A DNA stretch of 64,000 bases, taken from an uncultured Oscillibacter sp. (lineage in GTDB: Bacteria; Bacillota; Clostridia; Oscillospirales; Oscillospiraceae). The DNA is taken from the NCBI GenBank assembly GCA_910587705.1, contig CAJUMX010000005.1, positions 120,773-184,772 on the forward strand, given 5' to 3'. The notes beneath the pieces were generated by a model. That model was not told the DNA's origin. It saw nothing but the letters and a program-made list of their open reading frames with translations, and made no database searches. Position 1 is the first letter of the stretch. Every line of letters starts with the position of its first letter. Positions 34,510-42,939 of this stretch are shown in pieces. The position numbers were made by a program, and so were the translations under genes.

Positions 34510-36168
34510 ATGGCAGAAAAACTGAAAATCATCCCTCTGGGCGGCCTTAACGAAATTGGCAAAAACATGACCGCCTATGAGTACGGCGGGGAAATCATCG
34601 TGGTGGACTGCGGCATGGCCTTCCCCGGGGACGATATGTACGGCATCGACTGCATCATCCCCGATGTGACCTACCTCATCAAAAACCGCGCCCGCATCCG
34701 GGGCCTTTTTATCACCCACGGCCACGAGGACCACGTGGGAGCCATTCCCTATGTCCTCAAGCAGGTGAACATGCCCATTTACTGCACCCGGTTCACCGCC
34801 GGCCTCATCCAGCTAAAGCTGGAGGAGCACGGTTTGGCCAAGAGCACCAAGCTCATCACCGTGGAGCCGGGCAAGTCCGTCCGGGCGGGGAAATTCACCG
34901 TGGAGTTCATCCACGTGAACCACTCCATCGCCGACTCCGTGGCCTTCGCGATTCACACCCACATGGGCACCGTGGTCCACACCGGCGACTTTAAAATCGA
35001 CTCCACCCCCATCGACGGAGAGGTCATCGACCTGGCCCGTCTGGGCGAGCTGGGCAAGGGCGGGGTTCTCGCCCTGTGCGCCGACTCCACCAACGTGGAG
35101 CGCCCCGGCTACACCATGAGCGAGCGGGCGGTGGGCCAGACCTTTATGCGCCAATTCCAGGGCTGCGAGGACCGGATCATCGTCACCACCTTCGCCTCCA
35201 ACGTCCACCGCATCCAGCAGGTCTTAGACGCCGCCGCCGCCCATGGGCGGAAGGTGGCCGTCACGGGCCGGTCCATGGAGAACATCATGCGGGTGTCCAC
35301 GGAGCTGGGCTATATGAAGGTGCCCAAGAACACCCTGGTGGACATCAACAAAATCAAGAGCCTGCCGAAAAACAAGCAGGTCATCGTCACCACCGGCTCT
35401 CAGGGCGAGGAGATGAGCGCCCTGTACCGCATGGCCTTCTCCACCCACAAGCAGGTGGAGGTGGGCCCCGGGGACAAGGTGATCATCTCCGCCTCCGCCA
35501 TCCCTGGCAACGAGGTGACGGTAAGCCGGGTCATCAACGAGCTGTTCCGCAAGGGCGTGAAGGTCATCTATGACCGGGCGGACATGCTCCACGTCTCTGG
35601 CCACGCCTGCCAGGAGGAGCTGAAAATCATTCATGCCCTCACCCGGCCCCGATTCTTCATTCCCCTCCACGGCGAGCAGCGGATGCTCCAAATTCACAGC
35701 CAGGTGGCCCAGCAGATGGGCCTGGACCGGAACCACATCGCCATTGCGGAAAACGGCTCCATCATCGAGCTCACCGCCAAGACCTTGAAGCTGGGCGGGG
35801 CCGTTCCCGCCGGAGAGGTCTATGTGGACGGCTCCGGCGTGGGCGACGTGGGAGCCGTGGTCATGCGGGACCGCAAGCGCCTGGCGGAGGACGGCATGGT
35901 CGTCGTGGTCCTGCCCACCTCCAGCCACGACGGCGGCCTGCTGAGCCCGCCGGAAATCGTCACCCGGGGCTTCATCTACGTGAAGGAGTCCGGGGATTTG
36001 ATGAAGGAGCTCCAGAACATCGCCATGGACGCGGCGGAATCTGTCACCCGTAAGCGCGGCCGGGACGACGGGGAGCTCCGGGGCGTGGTGAAATCCGCTG
36101 TCAGCAGCTACCTGTTCAAAACCACCAAACGCAGCCCCATGGTCATCCCCGTTGTGACCCGGCTGTAA
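34510..36168 (+). CDS. rnj: Ribonuclease J
   Basis: A 552-residue metallo-beta-lactamase/beta-CASP nuclease that degrades and matures RNA (5'-3' exonuclease and endonuclease). HGHEDHVGA (about 74-82), DSTNVERPG, SQGEEMSAL and PLHGEQRML are its metal and beta-CASP motifs. MAEKLKIIPLGGLNEIGKN is the canonical N terminus, so ATG 34510 is used although AAGGAG is 11 bases away and an out-of-frame ATG lies between. A terminator follows. Only one RNase J gene is in the window. Confidence 0.96.
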   Translation: MAEKLKIIPLGGLNEIGKNMTAYEYGGEIIVVDCGMAFPGDDMYGIDCIIPDVTYLIKNRARIRGLFITHGHEDHVGAIPYVLKQVNMPIYCTRFTAGLIQLKLEEHGLAKSTKLITVEPGKSVRAGKFTVEFIHVNHSIADSVAFAIHTHMGTVVHTGDFKIDSTPIDGEVIDLARLGELGKGGVLALCADSTNVERPGYTMSERAVGQTFMRQFQGCEDRIIVTTFASNVHRIQQVLDAAAAHGRKVAVTGRSMENIMRVSTELGYMKVPKNTLVDINKIKSLPKNKQVIVTTGSQGEEMSALYRMAFSTHKQVEVGPGDKVIISASAIPGNEVTVSRVINELFRKGVKVIYDRADMLHVSGHACQEELKIIHALTRPRFFIPLHGEQRMLQIHSQVAQQMGLDRNHIAIAENGSIIELTAKTLKLGGAVPAGEVYVDGSGVGDVGAVVMRDRKRLAEDGMVVVVLPTSSHDGGLLSPPEIVTRGFIYVKESGDLMKELQNIAMDAAESVTRKRGRDDGELRGVVKSAVSSYLFKTTKRSPMVIPVVTRL

Positions 36169-36207
36169 GGGAAGCGGCAAGCTCTTTCGAATTGCAAAAC
36201 GCCTCAA

Positions 36208-36247
36208 GGGGCGGGAACATCCAAGCGATGCTCCCGCCCCTGTTTTT
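36208..36247 (+). terminator. Terminator of rnj
   Basis: GGGGCGGGAACATC (36208-36221) pairs with GATGCTCCCGCCCC (36227-36240) with one mismatch, followed by TGTTTTT. Confidence 0.9.
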
Positions 36248-36306
36248 CCCCCATTTTCAGGGATATCGTCAACGCAGTTGCGTTTCTTATGAAGCCATGC
36301 GCAGGC

Positions 36307-36377
36307 AGCCGCTTTGCGGCTCGAACCGCCACTCCAGCGGCGGTTCGTTGAAAAGAATTCATGGGGTTCTTTTCAAC
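36307..36377 (+). other. Three consecutive perfect hairpins in an intergenic region
   Basis: AGCCGC-TTT-GCGGCT (36307-36321), CGAACCGCC/GGCGGTTCG (36322-36347) and GTTGAAAAGAA/TTCTTTTCAAC (36347-36377) lie end to end. None has a T-tail. They sit in 36248-36489, which otherwise contains only the promoter-like TATAAT at about 36449 before the next small gene. Confidence 0.6.
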
Positions 36378-36489
36378 CGCGCCGACTATCAAAAAGGTGG
36401 CCCGGAGGCCGTCCCTGCATTTCAGAATTCTTTCAGTTTTTTCCCATATAATCACTCTGCATGAAATCACCCCGCAGGAGGAGGACCCC

Positions 36490-36675
36490 ATGGAAAAGGA
36501 CCTATTGTCACACCACAGCGTTACGCTGAACAGCTTATTGGCGGAGCAGCAGGCTTTGAACATGCGGATGCTGCTGGCCGTTCAGCTCCGGGACACGGAG
36601 ACCCAGGAGGCACTGCGGCGGGAGCTGGAGGAAATCGCCCTTAAAATCGAGCAGTTCCTGGAGGGGCGGCTGTAG
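36490..36675 (+). CDS. Unknown 61-residue coiled-coil protein
   Basis: MEKDLLSHHSVTLNSLLAEQ then a fully helical, Leu/Glu/Arg-rich sequence ending LKIEQFLEGRL; probably a short coiled coil. No signal peptide, no known family. CAGGAGGAGG before the ATG is a strong ribosome site, and a TATAAT lies about 40 bases upstream, so it is likely expressed. A terminator follows after 37 bases. Confidence 0.65.
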   Translation: MEKDLLSHHSVTLNSLLAEQQALNMRMLLAVQLRDTETQEALRRELEEIALKIEQFLEGRL

Positions 36676-36712
36676 GGGCAACCCCCTGTGTCCGCCCAGG
36701 GGAGAAGGTATC

Positions 36713-36737
36713 AGGCGGACCTGCGGTCCGCCTTTTT
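36713..36737 (+). terminator. Terminator after the 61-residue gene
   Basis: GGCGGAC-CTGCG-GTCCGCC followed by TTTTT. Confidence 0.88.
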
Positions 36738-36773
36738 CCGTGTTCGCGCCAAGAGACGGCGAGATTCCTTCGC

Positions 36774-37439
36774 CTATCCCCTGCCGCAGTAGCGGCGGAG
36801 GCCGCAGTTGTACAAAGCCGCCATCCGGGGGTCCTGTACGGGCTCCTCCCGTTCCATTCCCTCATATTGGAGGAACCATGTCTCCCCGTCGGTGTTCAGC
36901 AGAGGCTCCAGCTCCTTCAAGGAGTAGACGGGGAGGCGGACGCTGCCCCGGCTCCACACTCGCAACACGTTGGGGATATCCACGTCCGACGGGGAGTCGA
37001 TCACCGCCAGGCGGAACTCCGGGAAATAGGCCCCGCCGAAGGGCTGTTCCACGTCCAAGCTGGCAAAGCCACTGTCGTATAAGGATTCCAGGGCCGACTC
37101 CAGGCTTCCATTGTTCCACACCGGCGCAATGAGGCCGCACTCGTTCAGCTTGACCCGCTTCTCCCCTGCCGGAGGAAGGCTGGAAATGGGGATCAGGTCG
37201 TCCAGCACAAAGGGCCCCGTCTTGGTCTTGGGCAGGAAAATTCGGGATGCGCTGTCGGAGGTGAGGCTCATGGTCAGGGCGTGGATGATCCAATCCAGAA
37301 ACAGATCGAAGTTCCGCCCGGAGACCTTGCACCGCTGGGCCCCCTGGTTTAAGAACTTGCTCATAGACTCATAGTCCGTCAGCGCCATGGGCGGCAGGGG
37401 CCCGGCGTAGAGATTTTTTAGGCGTGTGGTGGGCAGCAT
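36774..37439 (-). CDS. Unknown 221-residue protein
   Basis: Begins MLPTTRLKNLYAGPLPPMA after GAGGAGG. No signal peptide or membrane span; mixed alpha/beta with WNNGSLESALESLYDSGF and LRVWSRGSVRLPVYSLKELE. I recognise no family or catalytic motif. The gene stands alone, convergent with the 61-residue gene and divergent from DUF421. It ends GLRRYCGRG. Confidence 0.7.
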   Translation of the reverse strand: MLPTTRLKNLYAGPLPPMALTDYESMSKFLNQGAQRCKVSGRNFDLFLDWIIHALTMSLTSDSASRIFLPKTKTGPFVLDDLIPISSLPPAGEKRVKLNECGLIAPVWNNGSLESALESLYDSGFASLDVEQPFGGAYFPEFRLAVIDSPSDVDIPNVLRVWSRGSVRLPVYSLKELEPLLNTDGETWFLQYEGMEREEPVQDPRMAALYNCGLRRYCGRG

Positions 37440-37676
37440 GTGGACCTCCTCGCGCCCGGTGGGCGCGTTTCGTCAGAATGTGCCTATTTTAGCACGTCCG
37501 CCTGAAAAACACAAGCGGGAATCCGCACAGTCTCTGTTGCCTGCATTTATGCTTCCATATCGGTACAAGCCCTGGCCCTCGAAAGCGTTTCGGGGACTTG
37601 AAAATTTTGATGAGAATATCCAGTCTCCAAACGGCAGATACTCCTATAAAAACCATCTCCACAGGAGGAAGCGCCT

Positions 37677-38360
37677 ATGATGACCGCCTTTGCCCGCACC
37701 GTCATCCTCTATTTTCTCATCATGACCGGCCTCCGCCTTATGGGCAAGCGGCAGATCGGGGAGCTGGAGCCCGGCGAGCTGGTGCTGACCATGATGATCT
37801 CGGACCTGGCCACCGTGCCCATGCAGGACTTCGGCATCCCTCTGCTGGCGGGGGTCATCCCCATTTTAACCCTTCTGGCCCTGTCCATGCTGCTGAGCCA
37901 GCTATCTCTCACCAGCCTCCGCTTCCGCCGCCTGGCCTGCGGCGCGCCCTCCATCCTCATCCGGGAGGGGGTTCTCCAACAGGAGGTCATGCGGAAAAAC
38001 CGCTATACCCTGGACGAGCTGCTGGAGGAGCTCCGGGGCCAGGGCATCACCAGCGTGGAAGAGGTCAAATACGCCGTGCTGGAAAACTCCGGCCGGCTCT
38101 CCGTCCTCCCCTGGGCCAGAAACCAGCCCCCCACGGCGGAGGAGCTGGGCCTGGAGACCCGGGAGGAGGCCACCCTTCCGGTAGTCCTGGTCAACGACGG
38201 CCGCCTCCTCCGGCGGAATCTGGAGGCCCGGGGCCTGGACGAGAGTTGGCTTCGGGAGGCTCTTCGAAGCCAGGGGCTGTCCTCCCACCGGGAGGCGTTT
38301 TTGCTGACGGTGGACGAGGGAGGCGCGGTGCGCTGTGTGAAAAAGGAGGGACGGATATGA
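37677..38360 (+). CDS. DUF421 (YetF-type) membrane protein
   Basis: A 227-residue protein with three N-terminal membrane spans (TVILYFLIMTGLRLMGKRQIGELEPGELV contains the family-typical GKRQIGEL) and a cytoplasmic DUF421 domain, including LIREG and the E-x-RxQG element RGQGITSVEEVKYAVLE. Function unknown; relatives are linked to envelope or spore membranes in Bacillus. AGGAGG precedes the ATG. The next gene overlaps by four bases (ATGA). The 237 bp upstream hold no ORF or clear promoter. Confidence 0.9.
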   Translation: MMTAFARTVILYFLIMTGLRLMGKRQIGELEPGELVLTMMISDLATVPMQDFGIPLLAGVIPILTLLALSMLLSQLSLTSLRFRRLACGAPSILIREGVLQQEVMRKNRYTLDELLEELRGQGITSVEEVKYAVLENSGRLSVLPWARNQPPTAEELGLETREEATLPVVLVNDGRLLRRNLEARGLDESWLREALRSQGLSSHREAFLLTVDEGGAVRCVKKEGRI

Positions 38361-38740
38361 AAAAGGGCCTGTGGCTTCCTGCCGCCCTGCTGGCGGGTAT
38401 TCTGGCCTTTTGCCTCTGGAACAGCGCGTCCATGACACGCTCCACCGCCCGCTGGCAGGCCCAGCTGGAGGAGGCGGAGCGTCTGGCTCTGGCCGGAGAC
38501 TGGGAGGGGACTGCCGCCGCCATCCAGGAGGGCTATGACGAGTGGTCGAAGCGGCAGACGTATCTCCACATTGTCACGAACCACGACGCCGTGGACGCCG
38601 CAGAGGCCATGTACCACCGGGCCCTGGCCTTTGCGCGGAGCGAGGAGGACAGCGAGCTCCGGGCGGAGCTGGCAGACCTCCGGGACCAGCTGCGGCTGCT
38701 GGCGGAGATGGAGGAATTCAGCGTGAAAAACGTGCTGTAG
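38357..38740 (+). CDS. DUF4363 family membrane-anchored protein
   Basis: A 127-residue protein with one N-terminal span (LWLPAALLAGILAFCLW) and an outside helical region with WSKRQTYLHIVTNHDAVDAAEAM, the typical centre of DUF4363. The family nearly always accompanies DUF421 in Clostridia, and here the two genes overlap, so the proteins probably form a complex. Function unknown. Confidence 0.85.
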   Translation: MKKGLWLPAALLAGILAFCLWNSASMTRSTARWQAQLEEAERLALAGDWEGTAAAIQEGYDEWSKRQTYLHIVTNHDAVDAAEAMYHRALAFARSEEDSELRAELADLRDQLRLLAEMEEFSVKNVL

Positions 38741-38804
38741 GCTGCCCTACTTGCCATTTCCCCCGGCCTGTGATAAGATGAGGCGGTAAAAGGGGGGCCA
38801 TCTT

Positions 38805-39377
38805 ATGGAGGTTGTCATTCGCACCGCGACCACAGAGGACGCAGAGGCGCTTTTGAACATCTACGCCTGGTACGTCCAGCGCACCGCCATCACCTTCGAG
38901 TACGCGGTTCCCGCTTTGGAGGAATTCCGGCAGCGCATCGCCCGCACCCTCTCCGTATACCCCTACCTTTGCGCCGAGCGAAGCGGCAAGCTCCTGGGCT
39001 ACGCCTACGCCGGTCCCTTTGCGGAGCGGGCCGCCTACGGCTGGGCGGCGGAGGTCTCCATCTATCTGGCCCGGGATGCCCGGGGACAGGGCCTGGGGCG
39101 GAGGCTCTATATGGCTTTGGAGGAACGCTTGAAGGCCATGGGCGTTTTGAATCTATATGCCAAGGTCGCCTGTCCCGATGTGGACGACGAATACCTCACC
39201 TGGAACAGCGTGGAGTTCCACCAGCATCTGGGTTACACAAGAGCGGGGCTCTTCACCAGCTGCGGCTGCAAATTCGGCCGCTGGTACCACCTGTCCTGCA
39301 TGGAAAAGCTCATCGGGGAGCACCCGGAAAACCCCGCTCCCGTCAGACCCTGCACCCAAAGAGAAGGGCCGGAGTGA
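38805..39377 (+). CDS. GNAT N-acetyltransferase (phosphinothricin acetyltransferase-like)
   Basis: A 190-residue acetyltransferase: VIRTATTEDAEALLNIYAWYV at the start, then WAAEVSIYLARDARGQGLGRRLY, where R/Q-x-x-G-x-G/A is the acetyl-CoA loop, and FHQHLGYTRAGLF. The layout is that of the Pat/Bar group that acetylates phosphinothricin-like or methionine sulfone/sulfoximine amines. Its stop lies inside a bidirectional terminator shared with ackA. Confidence 0.87.
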   Translation: MEVVIRTATTEDAEALLNIYAWYVQRTAITFEYAVPALEEFRQRIARTLSVYPYLCAERSGKLLGYAYAGPFAERAAYGWAAEVSIYLARDARGQGLGRRLYMALEERLKAMGVLNLYAKVACPDVDDEYLTWNSVEFHQHLGYTRAGLFTSCGCKFGRWYHLSCMEKLIGEHPENPAPVRPCTQREGPE

Positions 39378-39394
39378 TCGACACTCCGGCCCTT
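39364..39394. terminator. Bidirectional terminator between acetyltransferase and ackA
   Basis: AAGGGCCGGAGTG / CACTCCGGCCCTT, 13 bp perfect stem with a 5-base loop. The acetyltransferase stop codon is part of the left arm. Confidence 0.88.
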
Positions 39395-39403
39395 TTCCGC
39401 TAA

Positions 39404-40600
39404 TTACTTCTTCACGATTTCCGCCGTATCCATGGCGATCATAAGCTCTTCGTTGGTGGGGATCAGCAGCACCTTCACCTTGGAGTCAGGCGTGGAGAGG
39501 ACGGTCTCCTTCCCCCGGACGTTGTTGGCCTCCGCGTCCAGCTTCACGCCCATGTACTCCAGGCCCTGGCAGACCATGGCCCGGATGGCCTTGTCGTTTT
39601 CGCCCACGCCAGCGGTGAAGATCACCGCGTCCACGCCACCCATGGCGGCGGCATAAGCGCCCACGTACTTTTTCACCTCATAGGCAAACTTCTGCTGGGC
39701 CAGGGCCGCCTTCTGGTCGCCCTTTCCGGCGGCGTTCTCCAGGTCCCGGAAGTCGGAGCTGACGCAGCTCAGGCCCTCTACGCCGGACTTTTTATTCAGG
39801 GCATTCAGCATTTCGTCAATGCCCATTCCCCGCTTGTTCATCTCGTACTGGAGGATGCCCGCGTCCAAGTCGCCGGACCGGGTGCCCATGGGCACGCCCG
39901 CCAGAGGGGTGAAGCCCATGGAGGTGTCAACGCTCTTGCCGCCGTCCACCGCCGTGACGGAGGAGCCGTTGCCCAGGTGGCAGGAGATCAGCTTGACCTC
40001 TTCGGGCTTCTTACCAAGCATAGCGGCGGCCCGGCCCGCCACGTACTTGTGGCTGGTGCCGTGGAAGCCGTACCGCCGAACCTTGTCCTCTTCATACCAA
40101 GCGTAGGGCAGGGCGTACATATAGGCTTGGGCGGGCATGGTCTGGTGGAAGGCGGTGTCGAACACGGCCACCATGGGCACGCCGGGCATCACCTTCTGGC
40201 AGGCCCGGATGCCCGTCAGGTTGGCGGGGTTGTGGAGGGGGGCCAGGGGGATGCAGGCCTCAATGGCCCCCAGCACCGCGTCGTCAATCAGCACAGACTG
40301 GTTGAAGGCCTCTCCGCCGTGGACCACCCGGTGTCCCACCGCGCCAATTTCGCTCATGGAGGAAATCACGCCGTTGTCCTTGTCCGCCACCGCGTCCAGC
40401 ACAGCCTGGATGGCCTCGGAATGGGTGGGCATGGGGATATCGATGGCATCCAGGGTCTTTTTCCCCTCGGCCTTGTAGGTGAATTTGCCGTCAATGCCGA
40501 TGCGCTCGCACAGGCCCTTGGCCAGCAGAACGCCGCTCTCGGGGTCCAAAAGCTGATACTTCAGGGAGGAACTCCCCGCATTGATGACCAGAATGTTCAT
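39404..40600 (-). CDS. ackA: Acetate kinase
   Basis: A 398-residue ASKHA kinase that makes ATP from acetyl phosphate in fermentation. NAGSSSLKYQ (phosphate loop, residues 7-16), VFDTAFHQTMP, YGFHGTSHKYV, CHLGNGSSV and FTAGVGEND are intact. No pta is adjacent; in this group it often lies elsewhere. ackA diverges from tmcAL, the usual Clostridial neighbour. Confidence 0.97.
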   Translation of the reverse strand: MNILVINAGSSSLKYQLLDPESGVLLAKGLCERIGIDGKFTYKAEGKKTLDAIDIPMPTHSEAIQAVLDAVADKDNGVISSMSEIGAVGHRVVHGGEAFNQSVLIDDAVLGAIEACIPLAPLHNPANLTGIRACQKVMPGVPMVAVFDTAFHQTMPAQAYMYALPYAWYEEDKVRRYGFHGTSHKYVAGRAAAMLGKKPEEVKLISCHLGNGSSVTAVDGGKSVDTSMGFTPLAGVPMGTRSGDLDAGILQYEMNKRGMGIDEMLNALNKKSGVEGLSCVSSDFRDLENAAGKGDQKAALAQQKFAYEVKKYVGAYAAAMGGVDAVIFTAGVGENDKAIRAMVCQGLEYMGVKLDAEANNVRGKETVLSTPDSKVKVLLIPTNEELMIAMDTAEIVKK

Positions 40601-40710
40601 GATGACCGTCTCCTCTTTTTTGGGGAAGCCCTTGCGGGATTCCCGAATTTCATATAATATAGAGCGGCAGGGAAGGGCGGGAGGTCCCGCTTTCCCTGTT
40701 CTCCACCTCC

Positions 40711-40738
40711 ATTATACCAGACTTTTCGGGAGTTACAA
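40711..40738 (-). promoter_or_regulatory. Sigma-A promoter for ackA
   Basis: Minus strand TTGTAA (40738-40733), 16 bp, TATAAT (40716-40711), giving a leader of about 100 bases before the ATG. Confidence 0.8.
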
Positions 40739-40791
40739 CCGCTTTTTTACCAAACTGTCACTTTTTTGTCATCACTTCAAGGGGGAATTTT

Positions 40792-41997
40792 ATGACCACC
40801 GCTGGTATCATTACAGAGTACAATCCCCTCCACATGGGCCACGTCCACCTGATGGCGGAGGCCCGCCGCCTTTTGGGGCCGGAGACGGGAATCCTCTGCG
40901 TCATGAGTGGAAACTATGTCCAGCGGGGAGACTTTGCCATTGTGGACAAAGCCGCCCGGGCCGCCGCCGCCGTTCGAAGTGGGGCGGACCTGGTGCTGGA
41001 GCTGCCGGTTCCCTGGGCCCTCAGCTCGGCGGAGGGCTTTGCCAGCGGCGCCGTGGAGATTTTAAAAGCCACCGGGATGGTCACCCATCTGGTTTTCGGC
41101 AGCGAGGGCGGGGCCGCCGCACCCCTGGTTCGCTGCGCGGAGGCCCTGTGCTCCCAGGCGTTTTCTGAAAAACTCCGGGAGGAGCTGAAACGGGGCGACA
41201 GTTTCCCCGCCGCCCGTCAGCGGGCCCTGGCGGCCCTTTTATCGAAAGAGGACGCGGCGGTCCTGGCCCGTCCCAACGACACCCTGGGGGTGGAGTACTG
41301 CAAGGCCCTTCGGGGCAGCGGGATTCGACCCATCGCCATCCCCCGCCGGGGGGCGGCCCATGACAGCGAGACCCTCGGAGACGGCTTTGTCTCCGCCTCC
41401 GCCATCCGGGCGCTTCTGCGCCAGGAGGAGGAAACCGCCCTGGGCCTCTGCGCCCCCGCCATGGCGAGTGCCTATCGGGAGGAACGGGCCGCAGGCCGTG
41501 CCCCCGCCTCCCTCGCCCACTGCGAGCGGGCGATTCTTGCCCGGCTGCGCTTCCTGGAGGAGACGGACTGGGCCGCCCTGGACCAGGGAAACGAGGGCCT
41601 GTACCGCCGCTTTGTTTCCTCCAGCCGGTCCGCCGGGTCCCTGGCGGAGCTGCTGGAGGCTGTGAAAACCAAACGCTACCCCCTGGCCCGGCTCCGTCGG
41701 ATGGTGTTCCGGGCCTATTTGGGGCTGCCCCCCGCGCCGCCAGAAAGGCCCGCCTATCTGCGGGTCCTGGCGGCCAATGCGCGGGGACGGGCCCTGCTGG
41801 CCGGGATGCGGAAAGCCGCCGCCCTGCCAGTTTTGACCAAGCCCGCCGCCGTCCGCCGCCTGGGGCCCGAGGCCCAGCGCCTCTTTGAGCTGGAGGCCCG
41901 GGCGGACCGCCTCTATGCCCTGGCCTGCCCCAAGCCCGCCGCCATCCCCGACGAGCGGCGGAGGGGGCCGGTGATTGTCCGGGAGGAGGCGGGCTGA
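40792..41997 (+). CDS. tmcAL: tRNA(Met) cytidine acetate ligase (TmcAL/YlbM)
   Basis: A 401-residue enzyme that acetylates C34 of elongator tRNA(Met) using acetate and ATP. GIITEYNPLHMGHVHLM contains the nucleotidyltransferase HxGH motif; MSGNYVQRGDFAIVDK and DTLGVEYCKAL follow as in the family. The pairing with ackA (acetate metabolism) is common. The next gene follows after 17 bases. Confidence 0.94.
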   Translation: MTTAGIITEYNPLHMGHVHLMAEARRLLGPETGILCVMSGNYVQRGDFAIVDKAARAAAAVRSGADLVLELPVPWALSSAEGFASGAVEILKATGMVTHLVFGSEGGAAAPLVRCAEALCSQAFSEKLREELKRGDSFPAARQRALAALLSKEDAAVLARPNDTLGVEYCKALRGSGIRPIAIPRRGAAHDSETLGDGFVSASAIRALLRQEEETALGLCAPAMASAYREERAAGRAPASLAHCERAILARLRFLEETDWAALDQGNEGLYRRFVSSSRSAGSLAELLEAVKTKRYPLARLRRMVFRAYLGLPPAPPERPAYLRVLAANARGRALLAGMRKAAALPVLTKPAAVRRLGPEAQRLFELEARADRLYALACPKPAAIPDERRRGPVIVREEAG

Positions 41998-42014
41998 ACA
42001 AAGGAGGAACCCCT

Positions 42015-42884
42015 ATGAGTACCATGATCGCCCTGCTGTTGATGCTAAGCTCCCTGGTGGGCTGCGCCGGAGAGACGCTGACCAATGTGAAAAACGCCTT
42101 GCCGGACCTCCCCGTCGAAACCGTCTCCCTCTCGGTGGAACTGGAGAAGTACGAGGAGACCGTCCGGGACGAGGACGGCGCGGCGCTGGCGGAGTGCTCC
42201 TACGCGCTGCCGGTGATGAAGGCCCTGGCGGCGGACGGAAGCGAGCTGGAGACCGCCGCCACAGAGGAACAGGCCCGGGCCCTGGCGGCGGCGGAGACCT
42301 TCAACGCCCGCTTCGCCCAATGGAAGGCCAATCCCCAGACCCTGGCGGAGGCCGCACGGGAGGATCGGGCCTTCCGAAATGAATCCGGCTTAGCCCCGGT
42401 GCCCTATACCGATGATTTGAGCTGCACCGTCTACCGGACGGAAGCCCTGGTCAGCGTCTCCGGCGTATACTACACCTACACCGGCGGCGCCCACCCCAAC
42501 AGCATCCTCATGAGCTGGAACTTCGACCTGAACGGCGGAACCTTCTTTGACTCGGCCCTTTTGGATGAGGACGGCAAGCTCAAGGAGGCCGTGACGGCGG
42601 AGCTGGTGCTCCAAGCGGAGAAAACGGCCCTGGAAAACGACCTGGCACCGGAGGAGTTCTTCTGGACGGACTACGCAGACATTCTGGCGGACTGGAGCAG
42701 TTACGCCGTCAGCTTTAACGAAGAGGGCATGACTGTGGCCTTCTCCCCTTATGAGCTGGCGTGCTACGCTGCTGGGTCCCAGGTGTTCCAGCTGCCCTAT
42801 GAAACCCTTCTGCCCCACTTAGGCCAGCATGGCCGGGCACTTCTGGGGCTGGAAGGTCACGCCCTTGAGGAAGCCGCCAGGTAA
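42015..42884 (+). CDS. DUF4163/DUF3298 (PdaC/RsiV-like) lipoprotein
   Basis: A 289-residue exported protein with a short signal and lipobox LVGC (Cys about 16). LSVELEKYEETVRD and VSVSGVYYTYTGGAHPNS then WNFDLNGGTFFDS are the DUF4163/DUF3298 hallmarks, as found in RsiV-type lysozyme sensors and PdaC. It has no sigma factor partner here, so it may be a wall-hydrolase inhibitor or binding protein. AAAGGAGG precedes the ATG; likely co-transcribed with tmcAL. Confidence 0.82.
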   Translation: MSTMIALLLMLSSLVGCAGETLTNVKNALPDLPVETVSLSVELEKYEETVRDEDGAALAECSYALPVMKALAADGSELETAATEEQARALAAAETFNARFAQWKANPQTLAEAAREDRAFRNESGLAPVPYTDDLSCTVYRTEALVSVSGVYYTYTGGAHPNSILMSWNFDLNGGTFFDSALLDEDGKLKEAVTAELVLQAEKTALENDLAPEEFFWTDYADILADWSSYAVSFNEEGMTVAFSPYELACYAAGSQVFQLPYETLLPHLGQHGRALLGLEGHALEEAAR

Positions 42885-42898
42885 TGAAATAAAAAGCA

Positions 42899-42932
42899 GC
42901 GGGCCGCCCTTTCTGGGGCGGCCCGCTTTTTT
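42899..42932. terminator. Bidirectional terminator between lipoprotein gene and RND operon
   Basis: GCGGGCCGCCC / GGGCGGCCCGC with a 6-base loop; TTTTTT follows on the + strand and GCTTTTTATTT on the minus strand. Confidence 0.92.
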
Positions 42933-42939
42933 ATGCAAT

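Noticed and set aside
34503..34550. ATG at 34503 as the rnj start
   Set aside because: It is out of frame with RNase J and stops after 15 codons, although it is closer to AAGGAG.
37598..38740. 380-codon frame running through DUF421 into DUF4363
   Set aside because: Only its last 127 codons form a protein with a ribosome site and membrane span; the earlier part is antisense-like filler in another frame of DUF421.
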